Assembly: GCF_029931775.1 (NCBI RefSeq)
Contig: NC_079312.1
Span: 131,301,872-131,365,871 of the forward strand
DNA length: 64,000 nt
Reading direction: 5' to 3'
Origin: Euleptes europaea
Taxonomy: Eukaryota; Chordata; Lepidosauria; Squamata; Sphaerodactylidae
Shown here: positions 44,719-54,700 of the stretch, one piece after another
How the letters are laid out: the number at the start of each line of letters is the position of its first letter
How positions within the stretch are numbered: position 1 is the first letter of the stretch
Notes under the pieces: model-generated
What the model saw: the letters and a program-made list of their open reading frames with translations, nothing else
What the model was told of the DNA's origin: nothing
The model's database searches: none
Position numbers and translations under genes: made by a program

Positions 44719-44979
44719 TTCAGATATCGAAGTCTTAGGCAATAGTGATCCTGCCCTCAAGGTCTCCTTTATGATGATGATGATGTGTAAATGTATGATC
44801 TGACAAGAGAAAAAAGACAGACAGAAAAGGGAATATCAGTTGGGGGATTACCATCTCCCCTGCCAGGTTCTGTCGTTGCTGCATTCCTGAAGAGAGCAAA
44901 AACATTCTTGGGGGAGGGAATTGGGTGGGTAAACATCTTCCCTGTTTCAGGAGAGGCCACTGAGGCTGCAACCCTTCCC

Positions 44980-45038
44980 AGGAGTAAACCCCATTGAATA
45001 AAATGGGATTTACTTCTGAACAGGCATACTTAGGCTTG
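44980..45038 (+). repeat. Short interspersed-repeat fragment
   Basis: AACCCCATTGAATAAAATGG, GATTTACTTCTGAACAGGC and ATACTTAGGCTTGC resemble a widespread vertebrate SINE/LINE block. A related piece (CTCAGTGGGACTTACTCTCA) occurs at 61425-61480. Confidence 0.4.
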
Positions 45039-45197
45039 CTCCCTGAATAATCAACTGGATGGAGATTCTAAAATATATCTATCACTCTCTCAAACAGACA
45101 CATTTTGCGTGTTTCTCTTATCACTGACATGACAATCATGGGTGACTGCGAGGCAGCATGCCAGTTGTGTCACCTCCACCCAAAGTTTAAATATGTT

Positions 45198-45297
45198 TAG
45201 GGTTCCCAACTCCAGGTTGGGAAATTCCTGCAGATTTAGGGGAAGCAGCCTGGGGAGGGTGGAGTTTGGGGTGGGGGGGACCTCAGTGGGAATAATG
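45198..45297 (+). mobile_element. hAT-type MITE, family A, 5' half of the host copy
   Basis: TAGGGTTCCCAACTCCAGG to CCTCAGTGGGAATAATG, the same subfamily as 26951-27171. It is interrupted at GAATAATG by the complete copy that follows. Its 3' half is the first unit of the tandem array. Confidence 0.85.
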
Positions 45298-45503
45298 TAG
45301 GGTTGTCAACCTCCAGGTGGTAGCTGGAGATCTCCTGCTATTTCAACTGATCTCCAGCCAATAGAGATCGGTTCACCTGGAGAAAATGGCCACCTTGGCA
45401 ACTGGACTCTATGGCATTGAAGTCCCTCCCCAAATCCCACCCTCCTCAGGCTCTGCCCCAAAAATCTCCAGGTATTTCCCAACCTGGAGCTGGCAACCCT
45501 ATT
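45298..45503 (-). mobile_element. hAT-type MITE, family A, inserted into another copy
   Basis: Complete reverse copy (TAGGGTTGTC...CAACCCTA plus TT). The 8-bp duplication GAATAATG lies at 45290-45297 and 45504-45511, both inside the host MITE. This nested insertion sits at the left edge of the 127-bp array. Confidence 0.9.
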
Positions 45504-47024
45504 GAATAATGCCATCGCATGCACTCTCCAGAGCAGTCATTTTCTCTAGGGGAACTGATGCCTGTAGCTTGCAGATCAGTTGTAATTCCAGGAGATCTCC
45601 GGCGCGAACCTGGAGACTGGCAACCCTATTGAATAATGCCATAGCATGCACTCTCCAAAGCAGTCATTTTCTCTAGGGGAACTGATGCCTGTAGCTTGCA
45701 GATCAGTTGTAATTCCAGGAGATCTCCAGGGCGCACCTGGAGACTGGCAACCCTATTGAATAATGCCATCGCATGCACTCTCCAGAGCAGTCATTTTCTC
45801 TAGGGGAACTGATGCGTGTAGCTTGCCGATCAGGTGTAATTCCAGGAGATCTCCAGGGCGCACCTGGAGACTGGGAACCCTATTGAATAATGCCACAGCA
45901 TGCACTCTCCAGAGCAGTCATTTTCTCTAGGGGAACTGATGCCTGTAGCTTGCAGATCGGATGTAATTCCAGGAGATCTCCAGGGCGCACCTGGAGACTG
46001 GCAACCCTATTGAATAATGCCATCGCATGCACTCTCCAGAGAAGTCATTTTCTCTAGGGGAACTGATGCCTGTAGCTTGCAGATCGGGTGTAATTCCAGG
46101 AGATCTCCAGGGCGCACCTGGAGACTGGCAACCCTATTGAATAATGCCATCGCATGCACTCTCCAGAGCAGTCATTTTCTCTAGGGGAACTGATGCGTGT
46201 AGCTTGCCGATCAGGTGTAATTCCAGGAGATCTCCAGGGCGCACCTGGAGACTGGGAACCCTATTGAATAATGCCACAGCATGCACTCTCCAGAGCAGTC
46301 ATTTTCTCTAGGGGAACTGATGCCTGTAGCTTGCAGATCGGATGTAATTCCAGGAGATCTCCAGGGCGCACCTGGAGACTGGCAACCCTATTGAATAATG
46401 CCATCGCATGCACTCTCCAGAGCAGTCATTTTCTCTAGGGGAACTGATGCCTGTAGCTTGCAGATCGGGTGTAATTCCAGGAGATCTCCAGGGCGCACCT
46501 GGAGACTGGCAACCCTATTGAATAATGCCATCGCATGCACTCTCCAGAGCAGTCATTTTCTCTAGGGGAACTGATGCCTGTAGCTTGCAGATCGGGTGTA
46601 ATTCCAGGAGATCTCCAGGGCGCACCTGGAGACTGGCAACCCTATTGAATAATGCCATCGCATGCACTCTCCAGAGCAGTCATTTTCTCTAGGGGAACTG
46701 ATGCCTGTAGCTTGCAGATCGGGTGTAATTCCAGGAGATCTCCAGGGCGCACCTGGAGACTGGCAACCCTATTGAATAATGCCATCGCATGCACTCTCCA
46801 GAGCAGTCATTTTCTCTAGGGGAACTGATGCCTGTAGCTTGCAGATCGGGTGTAATTCCAGGAGATCTCCAGGGCGCACCTGGAGACTGGCAACCCTATT
46901 GAATAATGCCATCGCATGCACTCTCCAAAGAAGTCATTTTCTCTAGGGGAACTGATGCCTGTAGCTTGCAGATCAGTTGTAATTCCAGGAGATCTCCAGG
47001 GCGCACCTGGAGACTGGCAACCCT
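45501..47024 (+). repeat. Minisatellite array, 12 units of exactly 127 bp
   Basis: Unit starts at ATTGAATAATGCC fall at 45501, 45628, 45755, 45882, 46009, 46136, 46263, 46390, 46517, 46644, 46771 and 46898, always 127 bp apart. Each unit is the 3' half of a family A MITE (CTCCAGAGCAGTCATTTTC to GAGACTGGCAACCCTATT) joined by TTGAATAATG to the next. The first, second and last units keep GATCAGTTG. Inner units carry GATCGGGTG, GATCGGATG or GATCAGGTG. Units 8-11 look identical, and units 3-5 repeat as units 6-8. Confidence 0.97.
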
Positions 47025-47480
47025 GCGGCCTGCGCTGCTGGCGCGGCCGCGATAACGAAGGCAAGCGGCCTGCCACACGGCACCGGGAGGCGAGCTGGAA
47101 AGAGGCGCGGGGGAGGGCGAACGAGACAGGTAGAGGGAAGCGGCGGCCGACGCCCCTTGCAATTGGTGGCGAAAGCGCACGAGCTCTCCGGCGGGGGAGA
47201 AAAGCAATTGGGTGGGGAAATCTGCCACTCAAGCGGAGGGCGGGCGGAAGGAGGAGCGGTGCCCTGGATTTTCCGCACCGGCGCCGCCGGAGCTTCCTCT
47301 GCCCCGCAGGATCTCTGCGGCTGATGGGCTGGCTTTGCAAACACGAGGAGGGAAGAAGAACATTCCTTTAGCGCGCGCGCGTGTTTTTTTCCTCCTAAAA
47401 AGCCAGCAGCGATGACCGAAATTAGTCCCAGCTGGATTGGATGGTTTTCGAGGCCATGCGACGGTCAGCTACAAGCGGAC
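47025..47480. promoter_or_regulatory. CpG island, gene unknown
   Basis: The array stops at 47024 and dense CpG sequence begins at once (GCGGCCTGCGCTGCTGGCGC, GGCGCGGCCGCGATAACG, GCGCGCGCGCGTG). A GC-rich frame on the minus strand is low-complexity and unlike any protein I know. It may be a first exon or promoter; direction unknown. Confidence 0.45.
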
Positions 47481-47739
47481 AAAGGTCTGTGCGGGGAAAA
47501 AGATATATACGGTGTTGGTTGGATGCTGGTTAAGGGGGGAAAAAACCAGAATTGATGTCTATGTGTCTTGTTTCATATTTGAAACTGCTTTGCGTTTGTA
47601 CTGTGATGCCGCATTTTTTTTGTTAAGTTGTAATCAGGGTTTGTTTTTTTTTTAAACAACGAAACTTGCGCAAAAACCGTTGTGATGCAGAATAAAGGGC
47701 TTTTCTCCTCTGTCTTTGTATCTCTTTTTTTTCCCCCCC

Positions 47740-48130
47740 TTGGTGCTAAAAATATTGGCTTCAGGTAGCAACGATGTACGATTGGTTGCATCCCTTCCTT
47801 AGTAACCGCTTGATTGGTCACTGGGTATCTAGGAGGAGTACGTCAAGCTTCGGGTTAGTGGGGGAGGAGTCATGGGGAGGAAAAGAGCTGAGGACGGGAG
47901 GGAGCGAGCAGCCGCCTCTCTCCCAAGCAATGTCAAGGGACCTAGAGGTGTGGGCACATGGGGCCCCTCTTGCCAGTTAGGGGCATGTTTTGACATGTTA
48001 GGGTTTAAAAAAAAAAACCACGCAACTTTTTACTGCAGGTTCAACCCAGCATGCAAAACTTGCAGTGTGGAGCACCGCCAGGAGCTGTTGGGAGATCGGT
48101 TGTAAAATACAACGCCCAGAGATGAACTGT
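47740..48130. promoter_or_regulatory. Promoter-like block with CCAAT and SBS-like sites
   Basis: Reversed CCAAT boxes in GATTGGTTGC (about 47780) and GATTGGTCAC (about 47812), a CRE-like GTACGTCAAG (about 47838), and a weak SBS-like ATACAACGCCCAGAGATGA at about 48107-48125. No exon was assigned. Confidence 0.35.
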
Positions 48131-48217
48131 GGGTAGATAACACCTGTGTTCCACTTACGCACAAAATGTTTTGGAGGTCTGCAAATTCCAGTAACATATA
48201 ATATTTTTTTGATAATT

Positions 48218-48324
48218 TTGAGACCCTGGAGAGCCGCTGCCGGTCTGGGTAGACAACACTGGCTTTGATGGACCGAGGGTCTGATTCAGTATAAGGCAGC
48301 TTCACGTGTTCATGTGATAAACAA
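48218..48324 (+). mobile_element. tRNA-Ala-headed SINE (family C), 3' half
   Basis: GAGACCCTGGAGAGCCGCTG through GACCGAGGGTCTGATTCAG to TTCACGTGTTCATGTG. The tRNA head is missing. Confidence 0.88.
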
Positions 48325-48830
48325 GCTTTGCTCTTCCATTGCGAAAGGAATTCAAACGTTGATGGCTCCCAGTCGTTGACACCATGCAATGCATATTATC
48401 ATTCATAATTATCAACATTCATAGCAAGTACCCTTGTAAGACATCATGTCATCAGCCATTAATTTGTTAAGCTGTATCATGTACCCCAGGCCCAATCATG
48501 GTAATAGTTACGAGTGGTAGCAATACAATGGCAGTTAACCTCTTGAGCTCTTAGATACAGTAATGGTGCCTCCCTTTAGGAACCAACCTTTTCTGAAGTG
48601 AGGTTGGTCAGGATTGGTGGGTAGGCCTTCATAGCTGCTGCTCCCAAACTCTGGAATAACTTCCTCCTGAAGGTGAGAGAGGCACCTCCCATATTAAATA
48701 AAGGACATCCCTGTTCTATAAGGCATCTGAGCTGAACTGGTTATGAGACAGCACCTGTTTAAATATTCTAGAGGTTTAAAATGATTATTTTTAATTAAAA
48801 TATTACCGTAGATCTTTGATTATATTACAA
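48325..48830. other. Unassigned intergenic DNA
   Basis: Nothing recognisable. Confidence 0.5.
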
Positions 48831-48835
48831 TGCGT

Positions 48836-48985
48836 AGCTCTGTTAGTATGTCTGTAGCAGTAGAAAAGAGCAAGAGTCCATTAGTACTGTAAAGACTAAT
48901 ACAATTTTTGGCAGGGTACGAGCTTTCGTGAGTCACAGCTCGCTTCTTCAGTTGCACCTAGTATGTCAGTCCATCTGTCCTTAAG
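48836..48985 (-). mobile_element. Penelope-type terminal piece
   Basis: GTATGTCTGTAGCAGTAGAA, AAGAGCAAGAGTCCATTAGT, then AGCTTTCGTGAGTCACAGCT and GTCAGTCCATCTGTCCTTAA. It matches 31552-31695 and includes a hammerhead-like core at 48916-48958. Confidence 0.6.
48916..48958 (-). ncRNA. Hammerhead-like motif, AGCU stem III
   Basis: Minus strand: GCAA, CTGAAGA, A, GCGAGC-TGTG-ACTCAC, GAA, AGCT, C, GTAC. Core and GAAA are intact. Stem II has one mismatch and stem I only two of four pairs. Confidence 0.35.
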
Positions 48986-49766
48986 TATAGAAGAGATTTA
49001 AGACGCTTGCAAAAGCCAGGACAAGGAGGGCCACAAACATTGGTTATGATTTGTTAGGCACAAAAAATAAACAGCAGTAAATGGGAGAATTGAGTGTTCC
49101 TTTGGCAACATGCTTATGTACGGTGCAGGATTATTGCAATGCACTCATTGATGCCTCTGAAGATGGGTTTGAAGCTTAAATTGGTGTAGGGATGTTCGAA
49201 CTCCTTCAAGTTCTGATTGCGTCCTGATTGCCATTTACAGACTTGCTTCCGTTTTATCAACAATTGTGTCGAGATCTCATGGAACTGCTCCGTGGAGTTT
49301 GATGGATGGCTTTTTCTTATGCCCAGAACACAAGCATGATTGACCTTTGTGCACGTGGGTTGTCTCTTACAGCCTGATGGCGCTGCTGCATAGACACACT
49401 AATTTGCCACCCAAAATAAATGTATCATGAGTGTCTTGGACAATGAAGACTTGTAAAAGTAGATCCTATCTTTAACTTTCTCCAATTAGTGATTTTTGAT
49501 TGCTTGCAATCACTGATATAAATGATTTGGCAGAATTTTCACATGTGCATGGCTCTGCGAAAGACCATGGGAATGGTCATTTTCTACCATGATAGTTGTT
49601 TGGATTTTACACACCCATAACCCGCTCATTTTTTAAAGGTGCTTGACCCGTTGTTCGGCGCCAGTCCCCTTTGTTTGTTTGGTGATTGCCATACCAACAG
49701 TTACAAAAATTTTACCTTCAAACTAACTTGTTAAATGCAAGTATACTATTGGTAACTGCAAAAGTG
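48986..49766. other. Unassigned intergenic DNA
   Basis: The first part may continue the Penelope-type piece. Nothing else is recognised. Confidence 0.45.
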
Positions 49767-49858
49767 CAGGTAAGCCGGTGTGTAGTGGTCAGAGAGTCAG
49801 AGTAGTATCTGGGAGGCCCAGGTTCAAATCCTCACTCTGCCATGGAAGATTGGTGGGT
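49767..49858 (+). mobile_element. MIR-like SINE, 5' head
   Basis: GCCGGTGTGTAGTGGTCAGA, GGGAGGCCCAGGTTCAAATC and CTCACTCTGCCATGGAAG form a tRNA-like head with A and B boxes. The matching 3' half lies at 50835-50990, across the family D element. Confidence 0.7.
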
Positions 49859-49946
49859 AGGTTTGCCAGGCCAACCCTGGCAACCAGCAGGCAGACTGGA
49901 GGTGGGAACAAGGCATGTGTGTGATGTCGCTGACGTTGCTATGTCG

Positions 49947-50029
49947 AAAAAAAGGGTAGCTCTAGGAATCGCCAGAAACTATGGTTTTACAATAAAAGTT
50001 TCTGGCAATACCTAGAGCTACCCTATGTG
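49947..50029 (+). repeat. Hairpin-forming segment, left copy
   Basis: An 83-bp direct repeat of 50612-50696. It contains arms of 27 bp (GGGTAGCTCTAGGAATCGCC... against its reverse complement) with two mismatches around a 16-base loop. A related single hairpin occurs at 62647-62700. Confidence 0.9.
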
Positions 50030-50611
50030 GTTGTTTATGCATGGGTACTTTCACTCACGTTTGCCCCAGGTCTGTCTCGGTTGTTCCTTGGAGTTATGCA
50101 TTCCCTCCATTAGAGATGACCTCGCTGCCAGCCTTCACAAACGCCAGGTCTTCCCATTCCTCTGTTAACCCGATTCTACCACCTCCCCTGAGCTCAGCCT
50201 GGGTGAAATCCCCATGCAAAAGGCGAAGTGCGGGGCATGCAAGCTTGGTTTCTCTTACAGCCAATTGCAAAGCAGTGTATAAAAAGGCGGGGATTCAAAT
50301 ACTTCCTGCTTCCTGGGAGTTCTTTCTGGGCAGAAGAATGGACTTTTAAAACAAGGCTTGGGTTTCTCCCCCCACCCCCAATTCTGTTTTGTTTTTGTCT
50401 TTTAAAATGCATTTTGGCTGGGCACTTAGATTTCTGCAGGGGGGACGGGACTTCTCTCTCAACTAAAGAACTACAGCCAATCACAAAGCAGCATTTCAAG
50501 GGACGGGCTTCTTGTTTTGAGCTTGGAGACTGCTGGTGCATAGCTTCTAAAGAAGAAAGTGCAGGTCCAGCGAGCAACGAACCTCAGGTAAAACTCCCAT
50601 GCGTAAATGTC
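50030..50611 (+). mobile_element. Inverted-repeat element, family D, 582 bp
   Basis: Begins GTTGTTTATGCATGGGTAC and ends, reversed, GACATTTACGCATGGGAG. It is homologous throughout to 19868-20452. Both sides are bounded by the long hairpin repeat rather than by a short target duplication. No coding frame belongs to it. Confidence 0.8.
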
Positions 50612-50696
50612 AAAAAAAGGGTAGCTCTAGGAGTCACCAGAAACTCTATGGTTTTACAATAAAAGTTTCCAGCGATACCTAGAGCTACCCTATGTG
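50612..50696 (+). repeat. Hairpin-forming segment, right copy
   Basis: An 85-bp copy of 49947-50029. It keeps AAACTCTATGG where the left copy has AAACTATGG. The flanking sequence then continues ACTTCCAGATTTTACCC. Confidence 0.9.
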
Positions 50697-50834
50697 ACTT
50701 CCAGATTTTACCCAGAAATAGCTATGCCACTGTTTCTTCTTTTTCTCCTGCCACTCCTCAGAGCGGCAACGGGCAATGGGGCTTGCCAGTGGGAGGCCTC
50801 CTGCCCTAGTGGGAGACCTGGCGAGGCTATTGCT

Positions 50835-50990
50835 GGGTGACCTTGGGCCAATTGCGTGCTCTAAGCCTAACTTACCTCACAGGGTTGTTGTGAGGATAAA
50901 ATGGAGGAGAGAATTATGTAAGCCACTTTGGGTCCTAATTGGGGAGCAGGGCGTGGTATAAATGAAGGAATTAAATAAAGGTAAAATATC
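50835..50990 (+). mobile_element. MIR-like SINE, 3' half
   Basis: GGTGACCTTGGGCCAATTG, CTCACAGGGTTGTTGTGAGG, ATAAAATGGAGGAGAGAATT and GGTATAAATGAAGGAATTAA: the standard tail. Confidence 0.75.
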
Positions 50991-51299
50991 AATGTGCATA
51001 GGTAGTATAATAGGATTGTATTGTGCACATGCAAAATAAGACAACGGCATGCTAGTGCAGCTAGCAAACAACACATCTACTGCGCAGCTGCAAACTGCCT
51101 GGCAAGTTGTTTGAGACATGCACTGAGCAAACAATAAAAATTGGGGATTGATTTGCTGCATTTCACAACCATTGAGTGTGGTAAGTTCAACTGTTGAACT
51201 AACTTGCTGCAAAATTTGCAGCATCCCTAAATTGGTGCAGTCAGCGGTGAAAGATTGCTGATTGGTAGTAGCTACTAAGAAAGTGTCTCCCAGTCTTAA
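50991..51299. other. Unassigned spacer
   Basis: Nothing recognisable. Confidence 0.5.
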
Positions 51300-51790
51300 A
51301 AGAAATGCTTTGGCTACCATTGGACTTCAGGGTTCAATTCAAATTGCTTTTGATGACCTTTAAAGCCGTAAGCACTCTGGAACATGGGCATTTCACAGGA
51401 CCATTTGCTCCTATGCAGACTTGTCCATCAACTAAGATCTTCCATCGAGGCCCTTCTAGACTGCAGAACTTCCTCTCTACAAGTATTTACCTACCTACCT
51501 GCTGAGTTTCAGGCACCAGGTTAAGACATGTCCTTGTCTTTGACTAGAGGTTGAGTTGTCTCTTTGTGTGTGTGTGTGTGTTATGATGTTGATCTGTTTA
51601 TTTGGCTACAGAGGTGTTGTTGATTTGTTATTTTCCCACTCCTGAATAAACTTGATCTTATTTTTCTCATTGCTGAGCTGCAGATTAATTGATAAGTATT
51701 TTTAATTGATGTTTTATATTATTGCGTTTCACTGAAGCTTTACCTGTATTTCCTTACTTTTTTTTAACAGAATCTATGGCTGCAAGGCAG
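51300..51790 (+). mobile_element. L2-type LINE fragment
   Basis: LWLPLDFRVQFKLLLMTFKA is the L2 block after the RT domain (HWLPVxxRxxFK). The codons then decay into AT-rich 3' sequence with a (TG)n tract at about 51568. Confidence 0.65.
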
Positions 51791-52254
51791 GATAAAATAA
51801 ATAATAAATAAGTTCAACACTCCAATAAAATATTAGTGAATTTTAACACACACACACACCAATAAATAGCAAGTTATAACAACTTATACACATCTAGAAA
51901 ATGCCATATTACCGGGACTTAATGTCAACAATAGATTAAAAATAAAGGGAAGGTAACTCTAAACGCAGCTGTGTCATTAAAGATCCAGGTGTTTCTTCAT
52001 CCATATGATTATTAGTTTATTTTTCATTTCATCTTCTATACCAGTGTAACTGATTACTGGTCCTTTGAAATTATGGCTGCATCCACATGACTAGAATTCT
52101 CTATTTTACATTCATTGCACGTGAACGCAGAGACATTAGTATTGGCAATGGAGCATCGACACAGGGGTTTTCTGTGCATTTTCCTCCATCAGCTACCATT
52201 TTCCTTGCATCCCCCCCCCCATTGCCATAGCACTCTAGCAATTATTGATTTTTA
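51791..52254. other. Unassigned intergenic DNA
   Basis: A short (AC)n lies at about 51849. Nothing else is recognised. Confidence 0.5.
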
Positions 52255-52878
52255 AAGCAACTGCAAGGGTGTGGTGGAAGGCAAATAGGGCTAATGTGGG
52301 CAGGACCTCTGAAAATAACATTCAAATTACAAGATGTCATAGTTCTGTTGTACACTGCATTGGTCAGGCCGCACCTGGAGTATTGTGTGCAGTTCTGGAG
52401 GCCTCAATTCAAAAAAGATGTGAACGGAATCGAGCAGGTACAGAGGAGAGCAACGAGGATGATCAGGGGCCTGGAGAGCAAGCCCTATGAGGAAAGGCTG
52501 AGGGAGTTGGGAATGTTTAGACTGGAGAAGACAAGGTTGAGGGGTGACATGATTGCTCTCTAAGTATTTGAAGGGCTGTCACTTAGTGGAGGGCAGGGAG
52601 GTGTTCCTGTTGGCAGCAGAAGATAGGACTTGCAATAATGGGTTTAAATTGAGGGCAGAAAGGTACCGGCTGGATGTTAGGAAAAATATTTTTACAGTAA
52701 GAGTTGTTCAACAGTGGAATCAGCTACCTAGGGAGGTGATGAGCTCCCCCTCACTGACAGTCTTTAAGCAGAGGCTGGACAAGCACTTGTCAGGGATGCT
52801 CTAGGCTGATCCTGCATTAAGCAGGGGGTTGGACTAGATGGCCTGTATGGCCCCTTCCAACTCTTATGATTCTATGAA
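52255..52878 (+). mobile_element. CR1-type LINE, 3' end
   Basis: The coding strings [40 protein letters not shown] and LREL(G)[14 protein letters not shown], then YLKGCHLVEGREVF and VVQQWNQLPREVMSSPSLTV, are the classic end of the CR1 RT protein. One frameshift near 52560 breaks the frame. The 3' end GGGTTGGACTAGATGGCCTG ... GATTCTATGA is the CR1 terminus. 5'-truncated. Confidence 0.95.
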
Positions 52879-53992
52879 ATGTGAACTTGCCCATCCAGAT
52901 GAACACGCTTTTGGACTGTGTTCCATTTCAAAAGATTGTAGCAAAGCAGCTTTGAGAAACACTACGGAGGTCAGGGAAAACCTGGAAACTGGACAGTTAG
53001 AGGACATCATAATGTTGATGTTCCCCAAAATAGTACACCAGTTTGGAAGTGAAGATGGAGAAAGCCGTTCATGTTGAAGCAGCCGATATGGCTTTTGTCC
53101 ACAGCAATGTGTTATTACTGTGGGTTTGTTGGGATCAAGACAGGCCCGCTTACATGAACCAATGGTACTGGGAATAAAGAACCTTTTCTTGTTGTTCTTG
53201 TTTTCTTTTTAGAAACTGCCACCAAGCAGTTGTCTTATGTTTCACTGGGATATTAATGAGTGCTCTGTGGTTACAGGAGTTCATAAAACTGGAGGGATCG
53301 AAGCAGCAACTAAGACCAGTTGATGACAGTTACGGTTGGTGTTATTGTCAAGGCTAGGGTCTCTGATGGCAGGCCAGCACAGCCAGAAACCCAGAGCCCA
53401 GGGTGAAATCCCGGAGAGGTCCAAGGGAAGATGTTATAAGAGCAGAAACCAAATCTCTGAGGAGGAGCCGAGGTCACAAAGAAGTCCAGAGGGTGATATT
53501 GAAGAAGGAGAAGCTGCACCAAATCACAGACAGAAGCCAAAGCCACAGAAAAAGCTGAAGGTCAGAAATCAGGAAGGCAGGACCAGCAGTAAGACTGTTG
53601 GCAAGACAGGAATCACCAGCCTGCCTTGGAACTTCTAATGCTTTGTGCAGCAGAGAGCTAGTGGCCGGCAGGCGTGGACGCAGAGAGGCACTGAGCTGCT
53701 TATTGCCCCATGCGATACTCGCCTGCATGAAGCAGCAAGGCTCCAGCTCTGAAGGTTGCTGGTTCAAATTCCAGTAGCTCCTATCAGCTGTTTTATTTTC
53801 CATTTCCATCAGTGATACGTGAAAGACTTTGGAGACGGCGGCACTGGGCATGAATCAGATAGTCAGTGTGCTGCTAGTGCGAGCCACCTATGTATTATAT
53901 GAGGGCAGCACCGTTTCAACCTAAGGCATGCACTTCCATAGCAAACATGTAATACAGATTTATGAAATGATGTATGGGGGTATGTGGTGAAC
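52879..53992. other. Unassigned intergenic DNA
   Basis: A 100-codon frame at 53336-53638 (plus) is rich in K, R, E and Q and looks like low-complexity repeat-derived sequence, not a gene. Confidence 0.4.
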
Positions 53993-54512
53993 ACATGAAG
54001 CTTCCTTATACTCGGGGCCGGTGTCAGTTATTTTTGCGCCCTAGGGAAGGCTAACTACTTGTGCCCCCCCCCCCCATTGCTAACTAATTTTCAAAAACAG
54101 AGGTCTTGTAGAAAAATAAAAGCACAAAACTTTTTATAAGACATTATAATTAATTATATTCCATAGCACTTATTGTGGTACTTATCTTAAACTAAAAAAC
54201 CCCATAAATTGTCAGTTTCATTTTTCCCCCAAGAAACTAATCTATTTAAAACTGTGCCCCTCAGACTAGTTTGCGTCCCAGGCAACCGCCTAGTTCACCT
54301 AATGGTAGCACTGGCCCGACTTATATTGAATCAGACCCTTGGTCCATCAAAGTCAGCATTGTCTACTCAGACTGGCAGCGTCTCTCCAGGGTCTCAGGCA
54401 GAGGCCTTTCACATCACCTACTTGCCTGGTCCCTTTAACTAGAGATTCCAGGGATTGAACCTGGGACCTTCTGCATGCCAAGCAGATGCTCTACCACTGA
54501 GCCACAGAGAGA
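53993..54512 (-). mobile_element. tRNA-Ala-headed SINE (family C), split by a hAT element
   Basis: The tail (ACACATGAAGCTTCCTTATA) ends at 54012. The rest resumes at 54320 with TGAATCAGACCCTTGGTCC and runs to the reversed head (GCCAAGCAGATGCTCTACCA, CTGAGCCACAG). Confidence 0.9.
54013..54319. mobile_element. hAT-type element nested in the SINE
   Basis: The 307-bp insert begins CGGGGCCGGTGTCAG and ends, reversed, TCGGGCCAGTGCTA. It is flanked by CTTATACT (54005-54012) and CTTATATT (54320-54327), an 8-bp duplication of SINE sequence with one change. No transposase frame. Confidence 0.85.
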
Positions 54513-54546
54513 ATTTATATCTCTGTCTCACACAGTAGGACTCATA

Positions 54547-54697
54547 GGGCAAAAACGTATGGTCGCTTTATCCTCCTTTAATCCCGGTTTCAGCCAGGAT
54601 TCAGCCAGAATCGAATGCATGCGTTTCGCCTAATGTGCGTTTGATCCTGGCCAAAACAGGGATTAAAGGAGGATAAAGCGACCATGTGTTTTCACCC
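54547..54697. mobile_element. Short MITE with 45-bp terminal inverted repeats
   Basis: The arms ATGGTCGCTTTATCCTCCTT and TAATCCC... are mirrored by GGGATTAAAGGAGGATAAAG and CGACCATG. The ends are GGGCAAAAAC and GTTTTCACCC, with ATA on both sides (54544-54546, 54698-54700). A 3-bp duplication points towards PIF/Harbinger-like elements, but three bases prove little. Confidence 0.75.
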
Positions 54698-54700
54698 ATA

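Noticed and set aside
46816-47371. Long open frames across the end of the array and the CpG island
   Set aside because: They translate tandem-repeat and GC-rich DNA in several frames at once and show no domain.
53336-53638. 100-codon K/R/E-rich frame
   Set aside because: Low-complexity, repeat-like wording and no neighbours or splice signals.
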